Positions 7,225-13,786 of a DNA stretch of 14,364 nucleotides are shown piece after piece (the first letter of the stretch is position 1; each line of letters starts with the position of its first letter). Under the pieces are notes generated by a model that was given only the letters and a program-made list of their open reading frames with translations, had not been told where the DNA came from and ran no database searches. A program made the position numbers and the translations under genes. The DNA is from Acidobacteriaceae bacterium (lineage in GTDB: Bacteria; Acidobacteriota; Terriglobia; Terriglobales; Acidobacteriaceae): the NCBI GenBank assembly GCA_003152795.1, contig PMBA01000188.1, positions 15,926 through 30,289 of the forward strand, read 5' to 3'.

Positions 7225-7913
7225 CGGTTGCGCTCTCCAGCGCTGGATTCAGGAGTCGCGATATGGCTGCCCGAGCGCAGACTCGCGAGCCAACCGGAAA
7301 GGAGTTCGTTCATTTTTCGTTCGGCCAGCAAGTCTTTAATTCGCCCAAAGACCTCGGGCAACGGCGTGGCGCGACTGCCGGCCCGTTTCATGTCCGGCAG
7401 CAACTGATCGTTGTAATAGGTCTCGACCGCGCGCTGATCGATCTGGATCGAAGGCCGCAGGCGGTCTTCCACCAGCCTCATGAGCTGGATCTGATCGCCG
7501 AGACGCTTTTCCAGCGAGCTTTGGGTGAGCCCATACCGCTGGAGTTTGGCGCGCCAGTCCTGGTCGGTGACGCAATCGGGATGAAGCTTGCGGACTTCCG
7601 CAACGCGGGCTGCGACCTGCTCGGCGGGAGCGGGCTGAGAGGGACGCACCTGTTCCCGGAGCAATTCCTGATCGATCAGGCGATCGAGCGCGGCGCTGCG
7701 CTCGGACGAGGTGAACGATTCCGGGTCGCGGGCGGTGGAAAAGGCCTCGACCGAGACTTCCTGCTCCCAATCGCTCTGCAAAACCACGTGGCCGTTGACG
7801 TTCGAGACTACGCGATCGACGATCTGGCCGGCGAAGGATGAAGCAGCCAGCGCCAGATTCAGCGCCAGCGCAATCGCGCAATGCATTCCGAGTTGGATCC
7901 GCCGGATGTTCAT
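7221..7913 (-). CDS. SurA-like periplasmic chaperone lacking a PPIase domain
   Basis: This 230-residue secreted protein has a signal peptide (basic MNIRR, hydrophobic CAIALALNLALAASS, likely cleavage after SFA near residue 28). The mature part matches the SurA N-terminal fold: IVDRVVSNVNGHVVLQSDW (about 31-49), SERSAALDRLIDQELLREQV (about 70-89), and the helical DQIQLMRLVEDRLRP (about 144-158). A final helix MNELLSGWLASLRSG corresponds to the C-terminal helix of SurA. No parvulin-type PPIase domain is present, so this is a chaperone-only short form. Its ATG overlaps the omp85 stop (TGATG), with no good Shine-Dalgarno sequence, which suggests translational coupling. Its stop overlaps the TTG of tamB. 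The position implies handling of substrates for this Omp85/TamB pair (inference). Confidence 0.8.
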   Translation of the reverse strand: MNIRRIQLGMHCAIALALNLALAASSFAGQIVDRVVSNVNGHVVLQSDWEQEVSVEAFSTARDPESFTSSERSAALDRLIDQELLREQVRPSQPAPAEQVAARVAEVRKLHPDCVTDQDWRAKLQRYGLTQSSLEKRLGDQIQLMRLVEDRLRPSIQIDQRAVETYYNDQLLPDMKRAGSRATPLPEVFGRIKDLLAERKMNELLSGWLASLRSGSHIATPESSAGERNR

Positions 7914-10900
7914 CAGAAAGACTGCCCGACGCTAAACGAAAAGTTAAAATGCCCGGCGCGCTGGTACCCGAACTGCCCGACCGAGTGCCCCGTCACCGTA
8001 TTGGTGGTGATGTCGGTGTAGCTGGGAAAGTACGGCGGATTCAAATTGTATCCGAAGTCGAAGCGTAACGGTCCAATCGGTGTCTGGTAACGCACGCCTA
8101 CGCCGACCGCGTGCGAGACATAGTTGTAATCACATTTCAGGTGCGTGGACTGGTGAAAACAGAAGTCCTGGTTGGGCTGGTGAAAACGCCCGAGGCTGGG
8201 AAGCATTTCCTGCGGGCGCGCAAAAACGTTGCCCATATCCTCAAAGACCGTAAAGCCGACACTATCCAGAAGGTAAGGCACGGTGATGTTGGGAAAACGC
8301 ATCTCCACATTATTGAGGAACACCGCGCTGCCGCCGAGGGGAAAACCGGTGAAGGGGTCGCGTGGTCCTGCTTGATTTAACCCGAACCCTCGATGAGAGT
8401 TGCCTCCGCCGCTGAAAAAACGCTCTGGTAACGGTACGAGAGTGCGGTCGGCGGGCGCGGTCTGGGAGGGATCCAACAGAATGGTGCTGCCGAACTGGTT
8501 CTCAATCCCGACACTGGTGGAGCGGGCGAAGACAAATCCGCGTCCGGTGTAGTGATTACGGAAAAACGTGTGATAGGTGGAGTTCTTGAGCAGCAGGCGG
8601 CTGAAGTCGGCCTCGGAGCCAAAATAGCTGGAGGCAACGCCGCCTTCGACAGTGGTATAGCTGCCGCGGGTACTTTCCAGATCGCTATCGCGCCGGTTGC
8701 GAAGGTAGAGAAAATTAGGGGTTCCGACGCGGGTTGGCTTGGAAAGCAGCGGGATGAGATTGTCGGTGACTTCGACGTTGCTGGCCTCCACGCGGCGGTA
8801 ACTGAAACGGTAGGCGAAAGTGGTCAATTCGCGGCCCGTGGTCTGGTCCCGTTTGAGTACTTGCGATACCTGAAAAGTCTGCTCCAGACGTTTGGAGGTA
8901 AAGGTGGAGACGTCGACGGTGTTGTCGTAAAGGCCGGTGGAGGTGAAACGCAGGTTGTCCCGGTTCAGCAGTTTGGGGATGTCGTAGCTGATGAGCCCTC
9001 TCTGCTGCAGGCGGCCGACGTTGGTCTTCATGGTGAGGGTCTGATGACGGCCGCCGACATTAATGCGGCTGACGCCGAAGGAAACCCTGGGGCTGACGCC
9101 GGTTGCACCCAGAGGCTGGTTGGTTCCGAACGAGGGCTGTCCGGTCTGGAACTCGATACCAACGCCGTAATCGAAAGTGTAGCGATCCGCCTCGCGGGTG
9201 GTGACCAGCACGTTCTTGCGGGACTCGGTGCCTTCGGGATTCTGAATGGCAGTGTCCACCTGTTTGAAAAGGCCGAGGTCGTAGAGGCGGCGCTGGCTCT
9301 CCAGCATGTCCTGCTGGCTCAGAGGAGCGCCCGGCTGCACCCGCATTTCGCGGCGGGCAACTCCGGCGCGGGTGTGGCGCAGGCCATCGAGAAAAACCAG
9401 ATTGACAAAAAATTGCTCGCCTTCGTGAATGGAGAAGGTCACGCCAACGCGCGGCAATTTGTCCGGCAAGGGAACCGGAACATAGGCAACGTCGACGGTG
9501 GCATTGGGGAAACCATTGTCGAAATACTTGCTGAGAATGGTGTCGCGGTCGTCCGCCAGACTCGATTCGTCAAAGCCCTGGCCTTCGGCCGTGGAAATTT
9601 CGGGAAGCTGTTCCTGCGGCAGGGTATAACTGCCTTCGATCCGAACCCAGGCAACGCGGGTCTGCGCGCCCTCTTTGACGACGATCTGGATGGCAAGCTG
9701 CGAGGGCTCGCCCTGGTACTTTTCCACCAGTTTGCTGGTGACTTCGGCCTGCCGGAAACCACTGGCGCGATAAAGACTCTGGATACTCCGGACATCTTCT
9801 TCGAGCAACACTTCGCTGTAGCGCCCGTGACTGAAGAGGCGGCCGGCGGCCTGGTTCTGCATGCGTGAGCGAATCAGGTCGTCGGGAAAATATCGATTGC
9901 CGGAAATACGAATGGCAGCGAGTTTATGGCGGTCTCCGGGATTGACGGCATAAACCACCTGCAAATGCTTGCCATCCGGCGCGCTGTGCTGACTGACGGA
10001 GACGGTGGCCTCGAAGTAACCCAGGGTCTGAAGATGGTTCTGCAAGTTGCGCCGGCCTTCGTTGAGCAGATCGTCGTCGACGGCGCCTTCTTCGTAGATC
10101 GGCACCAGCCGTTTCAGCACGCGCTGGCTGAGTTTGAAACCATCGGCAGCAATCTCCACCACCGGACCGCGGTCCACCTTGAAGACGTAGTCCACGGTGT
10201 TGTGCTCGGCATGGTAGGTGCGGCTGGCGACTTCGACCTGGGCGAGCAGGCGGTCCTGCTTCTGATAGCGGCTGCGAATGCGTTGCAGAGCGCGGGTAAT
10301 GTGACTGGAGAGAACCAGGTCGCCGGAATGCAGCCTCGCGATTTCCTCGAGCTCTGCGATCGAATAACCGGCATCGCCTTCAAGACTGATCTCGCCGACC
10401 ACGGCCCGTGGACCGGGTACGACATGGAAGGTCAGGTTGACCTGGTGTTGCTGCTGGTCACGCTGCTCGGAATTGGTCACCGTCGCCTTGTGGAATCCAT
10501 TTTCCTCCATCACTCGTTGGATGCCTGCCTGGGCCCGGTCGAGTTTTTCCCGAGAGTAGAGTTCACCGAGTTGCAAACGGGTCGCGCTGACCAGTTGGTT
10601 GGCGGACGGGTTGCTGGAAACGCCTTCCATGGCGACCATGCCCACGAAAAAATTGGCGACCGTCAGAAAGCGCAGGCCAACGCCGGCAGTGTCGGTGCGA
10701 TCGGCTTCGGCCTGAATATCGGAGAAGCGCCCGGTGGCAAAAAGGGCCTGCATGGCATCGTGCAAGTTTTCGCGAGTGAGAATTTCGCCAATCCTGAGCG
10801 GCGTGGCGGCGAGCAGCGCAGCCGCTTCCTCCGGCGGAACTCCCGGCAACTCGATTCGATCGATGGCCAGGCCGAGATAGGGGGCGATGGCTCCGAAGTT

Positions 10901-11023
10901 GGCGGCCGATTCGGCGGGTAGCTGCGGGGCGGGGGTGGGACTCTGCGCCCAACTTGATCCGTGCGCCAGCAAAAGCGCAACCATAAGGGCGAGCACAATC
11001 CGAGCGGCGCCGCGCCGAGGCAA
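7913..11023 (-). CDS. Omp85-family outer membrane assembly protein (BamA/TamA-like) with about seven POTRA domains
   Basis: This protein of about 1036 residues has a signal peptide (LPRRGAARIVLALMVALLLA, cleavage after SSWA). Seven POTRA-like repeats follow at about 53-122, 123-209, 209-291, 292-370, 369-457, 458-540 and 541-615, each showing a beta-alpha-alpha-beta-beta pattern with an I.G or L.G strand and a GYFEA / GFRQAEV-type turn. The rest (616-1036) is a 16-strand-type beta-barrel. It contains the conserved L6 motif NSHRGFG (about 875-881), FEDMGNVF near 927-934, and a terminal aromatic FSFSVGQSF, the usual beta-signal. The frame is open to GTG 11128, but TTG 11023 has CGGGAGG five bases upstream and gives a normal signal peptide. 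The only mature cysteines (955 and 964) lie in one late loop. It could be BamA or a second Omp85; the neighbours favour a TAM-type role. Confidence 0.88.
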   Translation of the reverse strand: MPRRGAARIVLALMVALLLAHGSSWAQSPTPAPQLPAESAANFGAIAPYLGLAIDRIELPGVPPEEAAALLAATPLRIGEILTRENLHDAMQALFATGRFSDIQAEADRTDTAGVGLRFLTVANFFVGMVAMEGVSSNPSANQLVSATRLQLGELYSREKLDRAQAGIQRVMEENGFHKATVTNSEQRDQQQHQVNLTFHVVPGPRAVVGEISLEGDAGYSIAELEEIARLHSGDLVLSSHITRALQRIRSRYQKQDRLLAQVEVASRTYHAEHNTVDYVFKVDRGPVVEIAADGFKLSQRVLKRLVPIYEEGAVDDDLLNEGRRNLQNHLQTLGYFEATVSVSQHSAPDGKHLQVVYAVNPGDRHKLAAIRISGNRYFPDDLIRSRMQNQAAGRLFSHGRYSEVLLEEDVRSIQSLYRASGFRQAEVTSKLVEKYQGEPSQLAIQIVVKEGAQTRVAWVRIEGSYTLPQEQLPEISTAEGQGFDESSLADDRDTILSKYFDNGFPNATVDVAYVPVPLPDKLPRVGVTFSIHEGEQFFVNLVFLDGLRHTRAGVARREMRVQPGAPLSQQDMLESQRRLYDLGLFKQVDTAIQNPEGTESRKNVLVTTREADRYTFDYGVGIEFQTGQPSFGTNQPLGATGVSPRVSFGVSRINVGGRHQTLTMKTNVGRLQQRGLISYDIPKLLNRDNLRFTSTGLYDNTVDVSTFTSKRLEQTFQVSQVLKRDQTTGRELTTFAYRFSYRRVEASNVEVTDNLIPLLSKPTRVGTPNFLYLRNRRDSDLESTRGSYTTVEGGVASSYFGSEADFSRLLLKNSTYHTFFRNHYTGRGFVFARSTSVGIENQFGSTILLDPSQTAPADRTLVPLPERFFSGGGNSHRGFGLNQAGPRDPFTGFPLGGSAVFLNNVEMRFPNITVPYLLDSVGFTVFEDMGNVFARPQEMLPSLGRFHQPNQDFCFHQSTHLKCDYNYVSHAVGVGVRYQTPIGPLRFDFGYNLNPPYFPSYTDITTNTVTGHSVGQFGYQRAGHFNFSFSVGQSF

Positions 11024-11179
11024 AGCCTCCTCCCGAAATTCAGGCCGGCTAATCACGAGACCTATCGGGTTCGATGAATCGCTAAACGGCACACGTTGCT
11101 CGCAAAAACAGAGTTTGACGACCGGCACCTATAATACTGGTTAGAAAGCCTGGGAAAGGTAATCGCCAAGGTTATTGCT
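11024..11179. promoter_or_regulatory. Divergent promoter region between the omp85 operon and thiF-like gene
   Basis: This 156-bp gap serves genes pointing both ways. A perfect TATAAT lies at 11130-11135 on the plus strand, about 45 bases before the thiF-like start. Read on the minus strand the overlapping sequence is TATTAT, so it could also serve as the -10 element of the omp85 operon. No good -35 box sits at 16-18 bp from it on either strand; a TTGACG at 11115-11120 is only 9 bp away. The shared -10 is suggestive but not proof of promoters. Confidence 0.45.
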
Positions 11180-12193
11180 TTGGAAATAGACGACCGTTAC
11201 TCGCGGCAGGTGTTGTTTAAGGAGATCGGAGCGGAGGGTCAGAAGAGACTGTCCGGATCTCGCGTCGTCATCGTCGGATGCGGCGCCACCGGTTCTGCCC
11301 TGGCCTCGTTGCTGGCGCGCTCGGGCGTCGGGACACTGCGGATTATCGACCGCGACTACGTTGAAGCGAGCAATCTGCAGCGGCAGACTCTGTTTGATGA
11401 GAACGACGCGCGCGAGTCCGTGCCTAAGGCGATCGCGGCGGCGCGGCAAATCGCGCGCTTCAACTCGCTGATCGCGGTCGAGCCCCAGGTGGCTGACTTG
11501 ATTCCCGCGAATGTCGATTCCCTGCTTGGCGGCTGCGACCTGATTCTGGATGGCACCGACAATTTCGAGACCCGCTACCTGATTAACGATTACGCGGTGA
11601 AAAATTCCGTGGCTTGGATCTACGCGGCGGCGGTCGCGAGTTATGCCGTGACCATGAACATCCTGCCCGGCGAAACGGCATGTCTGGCTTGCATTTTTCC
11701 GCAATCTCCGCGCGGGACGGTGGAGACCTGCGAGACCAGCGGCATTTTGAATTCCGCGGTAAATCTGGTGGCGTCGTTGGCGGCCACCGAGGCGGTGAAA
11801 TTTCTGGTGGGCGCCCGGGCGAAAATGCGGCGCACGCTGCTTTCCTGGGATGTGTGGACGAACGAACGGGCGGAACTGGCGGCGATTCATCCGCGAACCG
11901 GATGCCGAACCTGCCTGCGGGACTTTGTGCATCTGGCGGGTGAGGGGCGAGCCCACATTACGATGTGCGGCAGGAACTCGGTGCAGATTCATGAGCGGCA
12001 GCGGCCGGTGGACTTCGTGGCACTGAGCACTCGGTTAGAGCCTCTCGGCAAGGTTCGTCACAATGAGTTTGTGCTGAAATTCTGGCGCGATCCCTACGAG
12101 CTGACGCTGTTTCCCGACGGCCGGGCGATCATCAAGGGAACGACCGACACGGCCATTGCGCGCAGTCTGTATGCGCGATTCGTGGGCAGTTAA
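11180..12193 (+). CDS. thiF: ThiF/MoeB/HesA-type adenylyltransferase
   Basis: This 337-residue E1-like enzyme adenylates the C-terminal glycine of a small ubiquitin-like sulfur carrier (ThiS or MoaD type) using ATP. Visible motifs are the nucleotide loop GCGATGS (33-39), DRDYVEASNLQRQ (57-69, catalytic Asp/Asn/Arg), DGTDN (124-128), the cysteine in GTVETCETSG (C184, candidate acyl/persulfide cysteine), and two zinc pairs CLAC (168/171) and CRTC (242/245). The C-terminal extension with CGRNSVQI, RLEPLGKV and ELTLFPDGRAIIKG resembles thiazole-biosynthesis ThiF proteins of Bacillus type, so thiamine synthesis is the preferred role and MoeB is the alternative. No sulfur-carrier or other thiamine gene is nearby. 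The start is TTG at 11180-11182, preceded by AAGG eight bases away. Confidence 0.85.
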   Translation: MEIDDRYSRQVLFKEIGAEGQKRLSGSRVVIVGCGATGSALASLLARSGVGTLRIIDRDYVEASNLQRQTLFDENDARESVPKAIAAARQIARFNSLIAVEPQVADLIPANVDSLLGGCDLILDGTDNFETRYLINDYAVKNSVAWIYAAAVASYAVTMNILPGETACLACIFPQSPRGTVETCETSGILNSAVNLVASLAATEAVKFLVGARAKMRRTLLSWDVWTNERAELAAIHPRTGCRTCLRDFVHLAGEGRAHITMCGRNSVQIHERQRPVDFVALSTRLEPLGKVRHNEFVLKFWRDPYELTLFPDGRAIIKGTTDTAIARSLYARFVGS

Positions 12194-12401
12194 AGTGACA
12201 GTTGAAGTCGCGGGTGCGTCAATCGATTGCAGGTTGTGCGCACGGGTTTTCACCAGCTTCCAGGACGGCGCGGCCTGAGTCTGGGGGAATCAGCCGAGAG
12301 CGCCGTAAATCTCCTGAGATTCCCGCTGTATTCGGCTCGGTCGGAACTGGCCAGCAAACTGCACTTGAAACAGGGATGTATTAGTCCCCTGTGGAGGCAG
12401 A
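12194..12401 (+). promoter_or_regulatory. Leader region of the secreted hypothetical gene with inverted repeats
   Basis: This 208-bp gap has several paired segments. GGGAATC (12285-12291) pairs with GATTCCC (12318-12324). AGCCGA (12292-12297) can alternatively pair with TCGGCT (12332-12337). CAGGG (12371-12375) pairs with CCCTG (12387-12391), ending two bases before the Shine-Dalgarno GGAGG (12393-12397). It may be a structured 5' leader, or the first stem may be part of a terminator for the thiF-like gene, although no T-tract follows. I do not recognise a known riboswitch class. Confidence 0.35.
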
Positions 12402-13139
12402 ATGCGACCCTATTTGATTTTGAGCGCGGTAGTTTTGCTGGCAGCAGCGGCTTTTGGGCAACAACCCTTCCCTCACTCCGGTCCTGGTCTTAATGGATAC
12501 GGACCGTTCATTCCGCTAGTGACGACGCCAGAGATTTCGCTGCAAACGGTTTCGCCAAACCCGGTGGGAGCGAGCAACGCCACCACGGGCTTGGTTGCCG
12601 GCGCAACCAACGGAACCCTTTCGGAAATTCAGGGATCGACGAGTTCGGTTTCCACCGTAGCTGTGTGGTACCAGGGCGGCGGCGCTCCGCTGACCACGCC
12701 GCAGGTTCACCTGTGGCCCGAGCCGCTTGGGCGAGAAGGGCATCCGATGCGCGAAGGAATGCGCGACGAACGTTCGCCACGCGAAGAAGCGCGCGCCGGC
12801 TGGACGTATTACACGGGACGCGAGCACACGTCGGACGCGGCGCTGGTGGCCCAGCAAGCGAAGGGTTTCAAGAAAGCCAACCACGTCTATACCAACGACG
12901 ACGTCACCCGCCAGAACGACAAGAACGGCGACGGTGAAGTACGACGGCAAGACGGAAAAGCTGTAGAAGGCGGCTTCTGGCAGTTCGCTGGTGGCTCTTG
13001 GTCGCGACCTCGCGTCGGCGGCTGGAAGGTTTCTTATGCTCGGAGGGGCAACGCCATTCTAGATTCGCGCGATTTCGCCCGGCTTGATCGAGCGTATCTG
13101 TGTGAGGCAAGCCTCAACCAGAAGCACGAGATCCGCTAG
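12402..13139 (+). CDS. Secreted hypothetical protein, probably frameshifted near 12930
   Basis: As it stands the frame encodes 245 residues. It has a signal peptide (MRPYLILSAVVLLAAAAFGQ, cleavage near residue 19) and a Pro/Gly/Ser/Thr-rich mature part with PFIPLVTTPEISLQTVSPNP, then a charged region with AARGW-like WTYYTGREHTSD and KKANHVYTNDDVTRQNDKNG. From residue 177 on the composition changes to Arg/Trp-rich sequence that runs 81 bases into the opposite-strand DUF5615 gene. Skipping one base at 12930 instead gives TVKYDGKTEKL and a stop at 12964-12966, a natural end of about 187 residues that I believe matches acidobacterial relatives (memory only). The start has GGAGG four bases upstream. 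No enzymatic function is recognised; it is exported, possibly periplasmic or surface. Confidence 0.7.
   Translation: MRPYLILSAVVLLAAAAFGQQPFPHSGPGLNGYGPFIPLVTTPEISLQTVSPNPVGASNATTGLVAGATNGTLSEIQGSTSSVSTVAVWYQGGGAPLTTPQVHLWPEPLGREGHPMREGMRDERSPREEARAGWTYYTGREHTSDAALVAQQAKGFKKANHVYTNDDVTRQNDKNGDGEVRRQDGKAVEGGFWQFAGGSWSRPRVGGWKVSYARRGNAILDSRDFARLDRAYLCEASLNQKHEIR
12927..12966 (+). other. Likely one-base insertion and restored native C-terminus
   Basis: At 12927-12931 the bases read GGC G ACG. Frame 0 continues as GAC GGT GAA, while omission of G12930 yields ACG GTG AAG TAC GAC GGC and on to TAG 12964-12966, encoding TVKYDGKTEKL. The restored tail keeps the lysine-rich hydrophilic character of the upstream part. 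An AGAAG-GCGG-CTTCT hairpin overlaps and follows this stop (12965-12978). The base could be a true mutation, a sequencing error or, less likely, a programmed shift. Confidence 0.6.
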
Positions 13140-13376
13140 CCGATTCGATCTGGCGCGAAAAATGATGACGGCGATCTGGCGACCAGCGAGATTTTGCTCG
13201 TATTCGAGCCCTTTGTCCATGGTCAAGAAAATCTCAAATCCCTGACGCTCTGCCGTTGCCAGTAGTTCCCCGTTTTTCTTGCCAGCGAGCGAGGCCTCGG
13301 GTACGGTTTGGCAGTCGTGACCCGGGAACCGATCTTTAAGTCTCCGGGGAAGGCACTCGTCTAGAAGGATTTTCAT
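13059..13376 (-). CDS. DUF5615 family PIN-like toxin
   Basis: This 105-residue protein is of the DUF5615 (PIN-like, Mut7-C related) type, usually the toxin half of a toxin-antitoxin pair. Acidic residues expected at the nuclease site are visible: Asp6 and Glu7 in KILLDECLPRRL, and Asp54 in IFLTMDKGLEYE. There is also a KKNGELLATAERQGFEI segment (about 33-49) and the hydrophobic strand RQIAVIIFRAR (66-76). Family knowledge predicts ribonuclease activity, but the target is unknown. Its ATG overlaps the DUF433 stop (ATGA), indicating coupled expression. Its 3' end is overlapped only by the readthrough tail of the convergent hypothetical gene, which is probably not native. Confidence 0.8.
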   Translation of the reverse strand: MKILLDECLPRRLKDRFPGHDCQTVPEASLAGKKNGELLATAERQGFEIFLTMDKGLEYEQNLAGRQIAVIIFRARSNRLADLVLLVEACLTQIRSIKPGEIARI

Positions 13377-13591
13377 CCCAGTTGGCTGAGAAGAAGCAAT
13401 TTTGCCTGTTCGAGCGCAGCGATGGCGGCGTCGCGAGTGACGGTCGGAAAGTCATCCAGGAACTCGGCCAGCGTCTGGCCCCCTTCCAGGTAGTCCAGCA
13501 GCGCTTGAAAAGGCACACGAGTGCCGCTAAAGACGGGCGTCCCGCCGAGCACTTCCGGATCTTTCGAAATGACTTCCTTCACACGAAGCAC
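13373..13591 (-). CDS. DUF433 family antitoxin
   Basis: This 72-residue protein has the DUF433 pattern: VISKDPEVLGGTPVFSGTRVPF (about 6-27), LLDYLEGGQTLAEFLDDFPTV (about 30-50), and RDAAIAALEQAKLLL. DUF433 proteins are small winged-helix-like antitoxins, commonly encoded just upstream of a DUF5615 toxin as here; the pair probably autoregulates. The frame is open to TTG 13645, but GTG 13591 has AAGGAA six bases upstream and gives the usual family length, so I prefer it. Confidence 0.8.
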   Translation of the reverse strand: MLRVKEVISKDPEVLGGTPVFSGTRVPFQALLDYLEGGQTLAEFLDDFPTVTRDAAIAALEQAKLLLLSQLG

Positions 13592-13786
13592 CTGAATTTC
13601 CTTGACTTGCAATGAGATTCTACTCTGCGTCACCGCCGTCGCCAAGCTGAACTGCGCAAGACTAAAGGTTTACGCAGCCCCCTCTTTTTGCCGCGCCATT
13701 CCCCGCCCCAATCTGCTATCTTCGTCGATTGATTCCTTCCACCCATACCATGCAGGCGCCGCCGCGCGCCGAGGATGATGGCCATC
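13592..13786. promoter_or_regulatory. Divergent gap between DUF433 and MFS genes
   Basis: This gap must hold the promoter of the toxin-antitoxin pair (minus) and that of the MFS gene (plus). An extended -10-like TGCTATCTT lies at 13714-13722 on the plus strand, about 65 bases before the MFS start, without a convincing -35. No autoregulatory palindrome was recognised for the antitoxin. Confidence 0.25.

Noticed and set aside
8552..10921. Plus-strand frames of 438 and 331 residues (8552-9868, 9926-10921)
   Set aside because: They lie fully opposite omp85, lack ribosome sites and domain motifs, and have the low-complexity Gly/Ala/Val look of antisense translation.
11115..11135. TTGACG followed by TATAAT as a full sigma-70 promoter
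   Set aside because: The spacer is 9 bp, far from the usual 16-18, so only the -10 was kept.
11141..11992. Minus-strand frame of 283 residues opposite the thiF-like gene
   Set aside because: Arg/His/Gln-rich shadow of a clear ThiF-family gene.
12311..12320. CTGAGA word suggesting a TPP riboswitch before the secreted hypothetical gene
   Set aside because: The rest of the thi-box core (the ACCTGATC-type second half) is missing, and the downstream gene is not a thiamine gene.
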